Positions 36,090 to 44,757 of a stretch of 64,000 nucleotides of DNA are shown here, one piece after another (position 1 is the first letter of the stretch; every line of letters begins with the position of its first letter). This DNA comes from Falsirhodobacter deserti (GTDB taxonomy: Bacteria > Pseudomonadota > Alphaproteobacteria > Rhodobacterales > Rhodobacteraceae). Location: assembly GCF_004015795.1 (NCBI RefSeq), contig NZ_ML137221.1:1-64000 (forward strand), in the 5' to 3' direction. The notes under the pieces are model-generated. The model ran no database searches and was not told the origin of the DNA. It saw only the letters and a program-made list of their open reading frames with translations. A program made the position numbers and the translations under genes.

Positions 36090-36491
36090 ATGTTATCGAG
36101 GATGAGCGATAGCAGGCAGGACGGCCAACCGAAACTGGAAGCTGCGGAAGAACGAACCGACTGGGCAGAAGACCGGACGATCCTTGCCAATGAGCGGACA
36201 TTCGGAAGCTGGATCCGGACCGGCCTTGTGACGGTGGCAATCGCGATCGGATTGCACGCCGTGTTTGGCGAGTTGCCGCAAAGGTGGCTTGCCCGCGGCA
36301 CGGCCAGCCTGTTCCTCGCCTCTGCGATTTTCATCTTTCTTTCGGCGGCGCATCGTGCGGGGAAAACCCGGCGGCGCACGACAACCCATACCAGCGCCGT
36401 CCAGCCCCTGTGGCGGATGTGGATGTGGTTGCTGGCCATTACCCTGTCCTTCGGCACATTCGCCGTCGGCCTCGTGCTTTGGATGATCTGA
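36090..36491 (+). CDS. DUF202 (YidH-type) membrane protein
   Basis: A 133-residue inner-membrane protein. A charged N-terminus leads into ILANERTFGSWIRTGL, the DUF202 signature, then three hydrophobic helices (TVAIAIGLHAVFG, ASLFLASAIFIFLSAA, MWLLAITLSFGTFAVGLVL). An ATG at 36102 is an alternative start. It overlaps the next gene by TGATG, so the two are probably translated together. The function is unknown. Confidence 0.7.
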   Translation: MLSRMSDSRQDGQPKLEAAEERTDWAEDRTILANERTFGSWIRTGLVTVAIAIGLHAVFGELPQRWLARGTASLFLASAIFIFLSAAHRAGKTRRRTTTHTSAVQPLWRMWMWLLAITLSFGTFAVGLVLWMI

Positions 36492-36907
36492 TGGCTATTC
36501 TGATCGGTTTCCTGCTTGTGGCGCTGATGGGCGCGGCCCATCATTTCGCGCTGGTCGGCCTGCACAAGGCGACGGCGGATGCGGGCAGGCGCCCCCACCG
36601 CGCGATCATCTCGGTTTTCGTCGGCCTTCTGGTGGTCCACCTGCTGGAGATATTGTTCTTTGCCGGCGCCTATAGCTTTCTTCTGGACTGGGACTGGATG
36701 GGCAGCCTGACCGGGTTCGACCACAGCTGGGACGGGCTTATCTACTTCTCGGGGATCAACTTCGCGACGCTTGGATATACGCAGATCGAGGCGACCGGAC
36801 CGATCCGGATGGTGAACATGATGCAGTCGCTGGGCGGGTTCATGGTGCTGACATGGTCCGCGACGTTTATCTACAGCGTCTGGAAAAAGGCGTTGGAGGG
36901 GCTGTAA
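36491..36907 (+). CDS. small two-TM ion-channel-like membrane protein
   Basis: A 138-residue membrane protein: an N-terminal helix (ILIGFLLVALMGAAHHF), a second (AIISVFVGLLVVHLLEIL), and a C-terminal channel-like pair with a pore-like turn, YFSGINFATLGYTQIEATG followed by LGGFMVLTWSATFIYSVW. This resembles Ion_trans_2 potassium-channel modules, but the selectivity sequence is TLGY rather than TVGYG, so K+ selectivity is uncertain. It is coupled to the DUF202 gene, and its stop faces the HWE kinase gene 7 bp away. Confidence 0.7.
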   Translation: MAILIGFLLVALMGAAHHFALVGLHKATADAGRRPHRAIISVFVGLLVVHLLEILFFAGAYSFLLDWDWMGSLTGFDHSWDGLIYFSGINFATLGYTQIEATGPIRMVNMMQSLGGFMVLTWSATFIYSVWKKALEGL

Positions 36908-36914
36908 GGGCCTC

Positions 36915-39752
36915 TTAGGACTGCTGCACCTCGATCAGGGGGGCTCTGATATCGGCAACCACCCCCTCTGGATCGAACCGCAGGTCAACGCCGCCAGATC
37001 CCGCCAAGCCAAGCTGGATAAGCCGCGAACCAAAGCCCCTGCGTGCAGGCGCCAGAACCTTTGGGCCGCCGGTTTCCTGCCAGCGGATTACCAGATCACG
37101 ATCTCCTTGCGCCACATCGTCAAGGCGCCACGAAACCACGACCACCCCCGCATCCGATGAAAGCGAGCCATATTTGACGGCATTGGTGGCCAATTCGTGC
37201 AGCAGCATGGACAGGGTCAGGGTGCTGCGCGGACCAAGATCAACCTCGGGGCCGCTGATCCGGATCCGCTCCGGCTCTGCAAGGGTGCCGAGAGTGGAGC
37301 TGATTGTCTCGCGGATTGATCCTGCTTCCCAGTGACGGTGCAAAAGCACGTCATGGGCGGTAGACAAGGCCTGAACGCGGCGAAGGAAATCCTGAAGCGC
37401 CGTCTTGTCGGTGGCCGACCGCAGCGTCTGCCCCGCGATAGCCTGCACCATCGACAGGCTGTTCTTCAACCGATGCGAAAGTTCATGGTTCAGCACGGCC
37501 TGTTCGGCTTCGGCGCGGGCGGTGGCCAAGGCTGCATAAAGCCGGTCGGCCACGCGCCGCATGAAATCTATCTCGCCCGCGGTCCACTCCCGCGGATCGG
37601 CATGATGCACGAAAAGTGCCCCCGTCAGCTCGCCCTTGTGGATTTGCGGCACGCTGATCTGCGCTGCAACCGAAATGGCGCGATAGCTTTCCAGATCCCC
37701 GTCAAGCGTGGGTTCCGTTTCGGCGTTGCGAAGCACAAGCGGCTCGCCGGTTTCAAGCCGCTCTGTCGTCTCGGCGAAGGCGGCCAATTCGTAGCTGCCA
37801 TGCAGGCTGGGTACATCCCTGCCGATGCACTCGCCCGAGATGATGTATTGTCCCGCCCGTCGATCCACGGCGGCATAACCGGCCCGCGAGGCGCCAAGTG
37901 TCTCCAGCACAAGATGGCAGGCAATCTCGATCATCTCCTCTTGCGTGGAAGCGCCACGCACCCCGTTGCCCAGTGCCAGCAACGCCTCTTGCCGCAGCGC
38001 AGCGATCTTTTTTTCGGTGATGTCCTGGATGGTGCCGAACATGGAACGCACGTTGCCCTGGGGGTCGCTGATATATTCGGCGCGCCGCGACAACCAGCGA
38101 AGCTTGCCGTCGCTGGCACGGCGGATACGGTATTCGACATCCGTCGGGGCCGTCCCGTCCCGCCGCCGCCTATCGTCCGAGCGGAGGGCGCGGTCCTCTT
38201 CGACCACAAGATCCTCGAAGGCTTGGGCGGGAATCTCGACGTCGTCCGGAATGCCGAAAATCCGGCAAAACTCGGACGAGCCCATGATCATCCCCGTTTC
38301 TACATCAAGCTCGAACGTGCCGATGCCTCCTGCCGCCTGCGCAAGACGCGACCGTTGTTCGGCATCACGCAGCGCCCTCGCGTCGTCGGCGCGTTCACGA
38401 GCAACGGACAGGAAGCTGGCGATCGTCTGGAAAAACGACAGGGCCTCTTCATCGAAAGAGGTAACCTCGTCGCTGCCGAAAGAGATAACGCCGACGACAT
38501 TGCGGCGCACGCAGATCGGAAACCCAGCATAGGCGCGCAGGCCCGTGGATTTCGCGATCTGGTAGCGCGGCTCGTTCGTGAGGTGCAGATCCGACAAGAC
38601 CAACGGTTCGGCATGTTCAACAACGATCCCGCAAAGCGGAACGTCGAAAGGAACGTGCCGCAGTGCCATCTGCGTTTCCTCGCTGACGCCGACCGACTGG
38701 CGCAGCGCAAGATGCTTTCCGTCCTTGCACACATCGTAAAGATAGCATTGGTTGAAACCGATGGTGTCGGCCCCGCCTTCAAGGATCGGGCGCAGCGTGG
38801 CGGCAGGATCTTCGGCGGCCAGCAGTGCGCTGGAGGTTTGCGACAGGATCGCCAGACGTTGTGCCTGCCGCCTTGCACGCGTCCGGTCGCGCAGGATCTT
38901 CACATATCCGACGTGCTGGCCCGCATCATCCTTCAGGGGCATCATTTCACCCGAGGCGAAGAAGCGCGATCCGTCCTTGCGGACGTGCCAGCGTTCATCG
39001 GCCCCACGCCCGGCCTCGCGGGCGGCCTTCATCTCCAGTTCCGGAATGCCGACAGCGCGATCAACGGCGTTGAAGATCACTTCGGCAGTCTCGCCATGCA
39101 TCTCCTCCTCGGTCCAGCCGAGGACGTTTTCCGCACCCCTGTTCCAGCCGGTGACCCGTCCCGCCAGATCAAGCGAGATGATCGCGTATTCGAGCGAGCT
39201 GTCGAAGACCTGCCTGTGATGCGCTTCCAGCCGCTGGGTGGTGGCAAGGGCCGCGCGAAGTTCCACTTGCGTCATGGCCTGCCGCGCCAGCAGGCGAAGG
39301 GTACGGATCTGGTGATCATCCAGCGTGCGCGGCTGGGTATCCAGAACACAGACCGTGCCGATGGGATAACCGTCCCGTGTTCGCAGAACGGCACCGGCGT
39401 AAAAGCGCAGCCCCCCTGCCTGCGTCACCAGCGGGTTGTTCTCGAACCGGGGATCTTCCAGGGCGTCCGAGACGACCATCATGTCTTCGGAGAAGATCGC
39501 CTTGCCGCAGAACGAGGTATCGAGCGGGGTTTCCCGCACGCCCAGACCCACTTCGGCCTTGAAGAACTGCCGTCCGGTATCAACGAAGTTGACCACGGCC
39601 ATGGGTGTCTTGCACACCTCGGCCGCGATGGCGGCGATGTCGTCGAACTCTTCCTCCGGCGGGGTGTCCAGAATGCCCAGACGATGCAGGGCAGAAGAAC
39701 GGGCAAGCTCGTCGGGCAGAAACGCAGGCATGTCAGGACTTGAAGAAGGCAT
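36915..39752 (-). CDS. multi-sensor HWE-family histidine kinase
   Basis: A 945-residue soluble sensor kinase. Order: GAF (about 25-170, with TPMAVVNFVDTGRQFFKAE and DTSFCGKAI), PAS (about 180-295, YAIISLDLAGRVTGWNRGA), GAF (about 305-470), PAS with PAC (about 475-590, GTFELDVETGMIMGSSEF), GAF (about 600-755), then the HWE phosphoacceptor region (LNHELSHRLKNSLSMVQAI) and an ATPase domain (LLHELATNAVKYGSLS). HWE kinases occur mainly in alphaproteobacteria and often answer light, redox or stress. No Cys suited to bilin or conserved LOV motif was identified. No response regulator is adjacent. The frame is open far upstream, but the ATG at 39752 starts the conserved region; its ribosome site is weak. 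Confidence 0.85.
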   Translation of the reverse strand: MPSSSPDMPAFLPDELARSSALHRLGILDTPPEEEFDDIAAIAAEVCKTPMAVVNFVDTGRQFFKAEVGLGVRETPLDTSFCGKAIFSEDMMVVSDALEDPRFENNPLVTQAGGLRFYAGAVLRTRDGYPIGTVCVLDTQPRTLDDHQIRTLRLLARQAMTQVELRAALATTQRLEAHHRQVFDSSLEYAIISLDLAGRVTGWNRGAENVLGWTEEEMHGETAEVIFNAVDRAVGIPELEMKAAREAGRGADERWHVRKDGSRFFASGEMMPLKDDAGQHVGYVKILRDRTRARRQAQRLAILSQTSSALLAAEDPAATLRPILEGGADTIGFNQCYLYDVCKDGKHLALRQSVGVSEETQMALRHVPFDVPLCGIVVEHAEPLVLSDLHLTNEPRYQIAKSTGLRAYAGFPICVRRNVVGVISFGSDEVTSFDEEALSFFQTIASFLSVARERADDARALRDAEQRSRLAQAAGGIGTFELDVETGMIMGSSEFCRIFGIPDDVEIPAQAFEDLVVEEDRALRSDDRRRRDGTAPTDVEYRIRRASDGKLRWLSRRAEYISDPQGNVRSMFGTIQDITEKKIAALRQEALLALGNGVRGASTQEEMIEIACHLVLETLGASRAGYAAVDRRAGQYIISGECIGRDVPSLHGSYELAAFAETTERLETGEPLVLRNAETEPTLDGDLESYRAISVAAQISVPQIHKGELTGALFVHHADPREWTAGEIDFMRRVADRLYAALATARAEAEQAVLNHELSHRLKNSLSMVQAIAGQTLRSATDKTALQDFLRRVQALSTAHDVLLHRHWEAGSIRETISSTLGTLAEPERIRISGPEVDLGPRSTLTLSMLLHELATNAVKYGSLSSDAGVVVVSWRLDDVAQGDRDLVIRWQETGGPKVLAPARRGFGSRLIQLGLAGSGGVDLRFDPEGVVADIRAPLIEVQQS

Positions 39753-39835
39753 CGGGGCTCGGCTCAACAGGTTTGCCCTTTTCCCATCTCTGCCGGACAG
39801 GGGCAAGGCGGGATGCGCTTCCCCGCGTCGGGCGA

Positions 39836-40735
39836 TTACCGCCGGTGCCGCCGCCGCTTGGCCATGATCACCGCGCCACCCGCAAAGATCACGCAGGCGG
39901 CCTCGACAGCCCAGCGTCCCGCAGCATTCAGCATCATCTCGGTGTTTCCGGTGGCAAGGCCCATTCCGACCAGCGCCATGCTGGGAATAAGGGCAAGCGC
40001 CACCATGACCCCCGTTGCAAGGACCTTGAGGCGTGACGACACGATGATGCCACCGGCCACCCCCGCAAGGACTGAGGTTGCCAGCCCGTCGGCCTTGATG
40101 CTGGACCAGTAATTTGCCCAATATGCTTGCGCCAGATCTTCGGCACTCGTGCCGGTTGCGGCAAGTGCGACCGGCGTTGCAGCCGCTGCGGCAATGGCCA
40201 GGGCTGCATATCCCAATGCGGTGCTTCGCAGGCCGGCCCGGGTGCTGTGGCGGTCGCCGGCAATGCCGAAGACGATGCGCAACAGCGGCTCGAACCCCGG
40301 GGCGATCAGCATGGCGCCCACCACGACATGGATGGTATCGGACGCGATACCGAATGCCGCCACCGCCCCTGCCAGCGCCATAAGGGCAATGAAGTTGAAC
40401 GACGGGTTCGTATCCTGCCGCATCATGGTGCCGATCTCTTCCCAGATCGCGTCGTTGCCTTCTTCGTTGATCGTGGCGGCGGCCTGGGCACGGATCGTGG
40501 CATTGGGCTCGGTGATCGATACCGCGCCCGCATGCAGGAGCCCAAGATCGCTGAGCATGTTGAGAATTTCCTCGCTGGCCTGATTGGCGGCCTCGATTAC
40601 CACCACATCGCCCTCTGGCTGCTGGCCTGCGCCGCGTTGCAGCAGGATGCGGGCAATGCCTTCCTGCTTCTGCAGGCGCTCCAGCAGAAGTGCGCAATCG
40701 GCAGGGGAGCCGGTGAACTCGATCTGGCGTGACAT
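39836..40735 (-). CDS. DUF389 membrane protein
   Basis: A 299-residue protein. Residues about 1-110 form a soluble ACT-like domain (RQIEFTGSPADCALLLERL), and the rest is DUF389 with five to six helices (FNFIALMALAGAVAAFGIA, VVVGAMLIAPGFEPLLRI, VLAGVAGGIIVSSRLKVLA). It belongs to the TIGR00341-type family of unknown function. The ATG at 40735 follows AGGAGG. Its start is 157 bp from the divergent alpha-glucosidase gene. Confidence 0.85.
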   Translation of the reverse strand: MSRQIEFTGSPADCALLLERLQKQEGIARILLQRGAGQQPEGDVVVIEAANQASEEILNMLSDLGLLHAGAVSITEPNATIRAQAAATINEEGNDAIWEEIGTMMRQDTNPSFNFIALMALAGAVAAFGIASDTIHVVVGAMLIAPGFEPLLRIVFGIAGDRHSTRAGLRSTALGYAALAIAAAAATPVALAATGTSAEDLAQAYWANYWSSIKADGLATSVLAGVAGGIIVSSRLKVLATGVMVALALIPSMALVGMGLATGNTEMMLNAAGRWAVEAACVIFAGGAVIMAKRRRHRR

Positions 40736-40892
40736 CAAACCTCCTGGCACTGAAAGCAGCGTCGGGCCCAACGGCCAGAAGATGATGCTGTTCCACCTGC
40801 TGCTTGTAGCGCAGTCCCGTGCCGTGCTGTTTTGCATCGGAACCTTGCCCAGCCCGTCCCGTTGAAATCAAACACAGCAGGAAAGAGGCTTC

Positions 40893-42518
40893 ATGTTTGA
40901 TGCAACCTCGACGTCCGACTGGTGGAAGGGCGCGGTAATCTATCAAATCTATCCCCGCAGCTTTCAGGACACGACCGGCAATGGTGTCGGTGACCTGAAG
41001 GGGATCACCCAACGGCTGGATCATATTGCGGCGCTTGGCGCCGATGCGGTTTGGATTTCGCCCTTCGTGCGATCACCCATGCTCGATTTCGGGTATGACG
41101 TTTCCGATTATCAGGCGATCGATCCGCTGTTCGGCACCCTCGAGGATTTCCGGACGCTTCTGGACAAGGCCCATTCGCTGGGCCTGCGGGTCATCATGGA
41201 CCAGGTGCTGTCGCACACCTCTGATCAGCATGCATGGTTTCTGGAAAGCCGCGAAGGGCGCGATAACCCGAAGTCCGACTGGTACATCTGGGTGGACGCG
41301 CGCCCCGATGGCAGCCCGCCAAACAACTGGCTTTCGGTTTTCGGCGGATCCTCGTGGCAGTGGGAACCGCGGCGCGGACAATATTACATGCACAACTTCC
41401 TGCGCCAGATGCCCGATCTGAATTATCACTGCCCCGAGGTGCAGGAGGCGGTGCTGGAAACGTGCCGTTTCTGGCTTGATCTGGGCGTCGATGGGTTCAG
41501 GCTGGATGTCTGCACCTTTTACGCGCACGATCCGAAGCTGCGGGACAATCCGCCCAACCCGAACATCCCGACGGGCGAGGCATTCCGCTTCAATCCTTAT
41601 TCGCAGCAATTGCATGTGCATGATATTGGCCAGCCCGAAACAATCGCGTTTCTTGAGCGGCTTCGCGCATTGACCGACAGCTACGGCGACCGCGCCCTGC
41701 TGGGGGAGTTGCACGAGAATGATGCCGTCCGGATACACCGCGAATACACCACGGTGAAGCGGCTGCAACTTGCCTATGGCTACTCCCTTCTTGGCGCGCA
41801 CGAGATCTCGCCAGGGATGCTGCGCGATGTTGCCCGCGATCTGGGGCATGAGGACGACAGCGGCTGGCCATGCTGGGCGCTGGACAACCACGACTTCGCC
41901 CGCGCCATCACGCGGCTGGGGGCCGAGGATCGTCCCGACGCGGTAACCGTCATCCTTGCGGCGCTGACCTGCCTGCGAGGGGCTACCTGCCTTTACCAGG
42001 GAAGCGAGCTGGGTCTGCCGCAGGCCGATCTTCCGCGCGAAAGCATCATCGACCCCTATGGCCGCGAATTCTGGCCGGCTTACAAAGGGCGCGACGGATC
42101 GCGCACGCCGATGCCGTGGGAGGCGGCGAAACCCCATGCCGGCTTCACGCCTGCCGAGCCGTGGCTGCCGGTCCTGTCATCGCATCGCGAGCGGGCGGTC
42201 GACGTGCAGCAGGGCCTTCCCGGTTCGACCCTGAACCGCATGAGGCAATTCCTGAACTGGCGGCGCAACGTCGATGCGCTGCGCGAAGGCGGGATGAGCT
42301 TCCTCGAGACGACCGAAAACATCCTCGCCTTTCGCCGCACGACCGAAAGCGAAACCGTTACCTGCATTTTCAACTTCGGCGGCGCCGACGAAACGTTCCT
42401 TCTGCCCGAGGCTGAAACCGGACCTGCGCTGGAAGGGCACGGCTTCGGGGCCATCCGCCAAGGGGATACGATCCATCTGCCCGCGTTCGGGGCGTTCTTT
42501 GCGGGACAACCCTCATGA
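40893..42518 (+). CDS. aglA: alpha-glucosidase, GH13 (AglA type), first copy
   Basis: A 541-residue GH13 enzyme, subfamily of oligo-1,6-/alpha-glucosidases. Conserved regions: DAVWISPFVRSPMLDFGYD, the nucleophile D205 in DGFRLDVCTF, the acid/base E272 in LLGELHENDA, and D334 in LDNHDFARA. It has no signal peptide, so it hydrolyses imported maltose- or sucrose-like glucosides in the cytoplasm to glucose. It forms an overlapping pair (ATGA at 42515-42518) with a second glucosidase gene. The matching importer is aglEFGK at 31131-35772. Confidence 0.93.
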   Translation: MFDATSTSDWWKGAVIYQIYPRSFQDTTGNGVGDLKGITQRLDHIAALGADAVWISPFVRSPMLDFGYDVSDYQAIDPLFGTLEDFRTLLDKAHSLGLRVIMDQVLSHTSDQHAWFLESREGRDNPKSDWYIWVDARPDGSPPNNWLSVFGGSSWQWEPRRGQYYMHNFLRQMPDLNYHCPEVQEAVLETCRFWLDLGVDGFRLDVCTFYAHDPKLRDNPPNPNIPTGEAFRFNPYSQQLHVHDIGQPETIAFLERLRALTDSYGDRALLGELHENDAVRIHREYTTVKRLQLAYGYSLLGAHEISPGMLRDVARDLGHEDDSGWPCWALDNHDFARAITRLGAEDRPDAVTVILAALTCLRGATCLYQGSELGLPQADLPRESIIDPYGREFWPAYKGRDGSRTPMPWEAAKPHAGFTPAEPWLPVLSSHRERAVDVQQGLPGSTLNRMRQFLNWRRNVDALREGGMSFLETTENILAFRRTTESETVTCIFNFGGADETFLLPEAETGPALEGHGFGAIRQGDTIHLPAFGAFFAGQPS

Positions 42519-44179
42519 CGATGCAGCGCCCCCACCGTTATCGCCCACTGGCCCGCGATCCCGCCGAAGACTGGTGGCGCGGTGCCGCGATCTATCAGGT
42601 ATATGTTCGCAGCTTCCGCGATACCAACGGCGACGGGATCGGCGATTTGTGCGGCGTGATCGAGGGGCTGGACCACATCGCCTCGCTTGGGGTGGATGCG
42701 ATCTGGCTTTCCCCGATCTACAAATCGCCGCAGGTGGATTTTGGCTACGATATAACCGATTACCGCCTGATCGACCCCATCTTCGGCACGATGGAGGACT
42801 TTCTGACGCTGCTTGATGCGACCCATCAGAGGGGGCTGAAGCTGCTGATGGATTTCATTCCCTGCCACACCTCGGACCAGCATCCATGGTTTCGGGAAAG
42901 CCGGCAAAGCCGTGACAATCCGAAAGCCGACTGGTATGTCTGGGCCGACCGGTCGGTTGACGGAACTGCCCCGAACAACTGGCTGTCTTCGTTCGGCGGA
43001 ACGGCATGGGAATGGGACCCGCGCCGCGCGCAGTATTACTACCACCCGTTCCTGGTCCAGCAGCCAGCCCTGAACCTGCATAACGACGAGGTGCTGGACC
43101 ATCTGCTTTCGGAAATGCGGTTCTGGACGGATGCGGGTGTGGACGGTTTCCGGGTTGACGCCGCCCAATGCCTGACATGGGACCGCGACCTGCGATCGAA
43201 CCCCCCGTTCGGGCGGGGGGACCCGAACGCCTTCATTGGTGGCGGCCCGACCAACCCCTTTGCTGCGCAAAGTCACATTTTCGACCGCAAGGCAGAGGGG
43301 ATCGACCGTGTCCTGCGCCACTTCCGCCGGTTCGCAGATGATACCGACTGCATCTTCGTGGGCGAAATCTCGGATATCGATTCCGCCGCTGCCGCGCCTG
43401 AATTCACCGAGGAGGGCCGCAAGCTCCACGCCGTTTACGACTTCGGCCTGATCAACTGCCATCCGGACGTGGACAGCATCACCGCGCAGTTGACCCGGCG
43501 CGAGGAACTGCTTGGAAACGGCTGGATCTACAACGTTTTCACCAATCACGACAGCACGCGCGCCGTCAGCAACCTGACCTATTTCGCGGTGGACGAATAT
43601 CGGGTGGAAGCAGCGAAGATGCTGTTGTTCATGCAAATGACGCTGAAGGGTGGCTGCGTGATCTATCAGGGGGAGGAGCTTGGGCTGCCACACCCCAAGC
43701 TGGAGTTCGAGCAGATCGTGGACCCCTGGGCCAAGGCATTCTGGCCGACATTCGAGGGACGGGACGGCGCGCGAACCCCCTTTCCATGGACGGACGGGAA
43801 AATTGGCGGCTTCAGCGACGCGGATCCGTGGCTGCCTATGCCGGATGTGCACCTGCCGCTGAATGCAAAGGCACAAGGGGATGATCCCCACTCCGTCATG
43901 TCGTTCGTCCGTGCGTTCACCAGATGGCGCAAGGATCAGGCTGTCCTGCTGTTGGGGGCAGAGATCATGTCCCGCGCGGAACGGGCGCCGATCATCACGT
44001 GGCGTCGTGTCTGGGGGGACCGGACCCTGCGCATCATCGTCAATTTCAGTACCGACATGGCTTTTATGCCCCTTGATCCGGAATGGCAGCTTGTGGATGC
44101 CCCGGGCTGTGCAACCCAGCGAAGCGATCATGGCGTCGGGTTGGGTCCGCTTGGCTTTGCCATCGCGGAGGAGCGGTAG
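42515..44179 (+). CDS. alpha-glucosidase, GH13, second copy
   Basis: A 554-residue GH13 enzyme in tandem with the first copy and similar throughout. Conserved residues: nucleophile D215 in DGFRVDAAQCL, acid/base E284 in IFVGEISDID, and FTNHDSTRAVSN. The middle differs from copy 1: the loop after the nucleophile contains GRGDPNAFIGGGPTNPF, and the C-terminus is longer. This hints at a different glucoside preference. It has no signal peptide. It ends 9 bp before the stop of the convergent MarR gene. Confidence 0.92.
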   Translation: MTMQRPHRYRPLARDPAEDWWRGAAIYQVYVRSFRDTNGDGIGDLCGVIEGLDHIASLGVDAIWLSPIYKSPQVDFGYDITDYRLIDPIFGTMEDFLTLLDATHQRGLKLLMDFIPCHTSDQHPWFRESRQSRDNPKADWYVWADRSVDGTAPNNWLSSFGGTAWEWDPRRAQYYYHPFLVQQPALNLHNDEVLDHLLSEMRFWTDAGVDGFRVDAAQCLTWDRDLRSNPPFGRGDPNAFIGGGPTNPFAAQSHIFDRKAEGIDRVLRHFRRFADDTDCIFVGEISDIDSAAAAPEFTEEGRKLHAVYDFGLINCHPDVDSITAQLTRREELLGNGWIYNVFTNHDSTRAVSNLTYFAVDEYRVEAAKMLLFMQMTLKGGCVIYQGEELGLPHPKLEFEQIVDPWAKAFWPTFEGRDGARTPFPWTDGKIGGFSDADPWLPMPDVHLPLNAKAQGDDPHSVMSFVRAFTRWRKDQAVLLLGAEIMSRAERAPIITWRRVWGDRTLRIIVNFSTDMAFMPLDPEWQLVDAPGCATQRSDHGVGLGPLGFAIAEER

Positions 44180-44188
44180 CGGGCCCCG

Positions 44189-44653
44189 TCAGTCTTCGTC
44201 ATCCTCCGACCAGACCAGTTCAAGCAGGCGGCGAAGCTCGGCGCGTTCGTCTGCAGACAGGTTGCGCAGCATGCGATCTTCATGCAGCCGCAGCCGATCA
44301 AGCCAGTCACGTGCCGCCTCCTCGCCTTCCTTGGTGGCAAACAGCCTATGCACCCGCTGATCCTGCGGGTCTGCCTCGCGGATGAACAAGTTGCGGGCTT
44401 CCAGATCGGCAAGAAACTGCACGATGTTCGCCCGTTGCATCCCGAGGACCCTGCAGATTTGCGCAGACGTGATGCCCGGCGTTTCCACAATGCACAAAAG
44501 GACGCTCACTGTTATAGGGCGCGCGCCGGCTGGACGCAAAACGGCCACAGCGCCTGCCATGTCCTGCACCGAGGCCCTGCGCAGATGATAGCCCACCATG
44601 TTTCCAAGCGCTGCGTTCATTCCTCGATCTTCCACCAGTACGGCCTTTTCCAC
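44189..44653 (-). CDS. MarR-family regulator of the hydroxycinnamate genes
   Basis: A 154-residue MarR protein: winged helix with SAQICRVLGMQRANIVQFLAD and a wing LFIREADPQDQRVHRLFAT. It starts with GTG at 44653 (AGGA about 7 nt upstream); an ATG at 44620 is the alternative. It is divergent from the aldehyde dehydrogenase of the ferulate-type operon, and a palindrome lies between them at 44678-44692. Regulators in this position (FerR, CouR, HcaR types) repress the pathway and are released by hydroxycinnamoyl-CoA. That effector is inferred by analogy. Confidence 0.88.
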   Translation of the reverse strand: MEKAVLVEDRGMNAALGNMVGYHLRRASVQDMAGAVAVLRPAGARPITVSVLLCIVETPGITSAQICRVLGMQRANIVQFLADLEARNLFIREADPQDQRVHRLFATKEGEEAARDWLDRLRLHEDRMLRNLSADERAELRRLLELVWSEDDED

Positions 44654-44677
44654 ATCATGTTCCTGCCTTCAAATAAT

Positions 44678-44692
44678 GCTATACATCATAGC
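44678..44692. promoter_or_regulatory. MarR operator candidate of the hydroxycinnamate locus
   Basis: GCTATACATCATAGC on the plus strand: inverted GCTAT/ATAGC arms around five bases, 25 bp from the MarR start and 66 bp from the dehydrogenase start. It matches the site upstream of the MFS gene (14787-14801) in 14 of 15 positions when read on the minus strand. Confidence 0.75.
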
Positions 44693-44757
44693 CATTCTTT
44701 GCCTAGAGTTATCCCAAGCGTTGTGCCCGACTCGGGCAGCGGTTTGGGAGGACTGCC

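Noticed and set aside
36915-41024. A 1369-residue open frame that joins the HWE kinase to upstream sequence
   Set aside because: The part upstream of 39752 has no family pattern and overlaps the DUF389 gene, which is in another frame with a good ribosome site. The length comes from high GC content.
42080-44131. 683-residue minus-strand frame opposite the second glucosidase
   Set aside because: Antisense shadow; the plus strand encodes all GH13 motifs.
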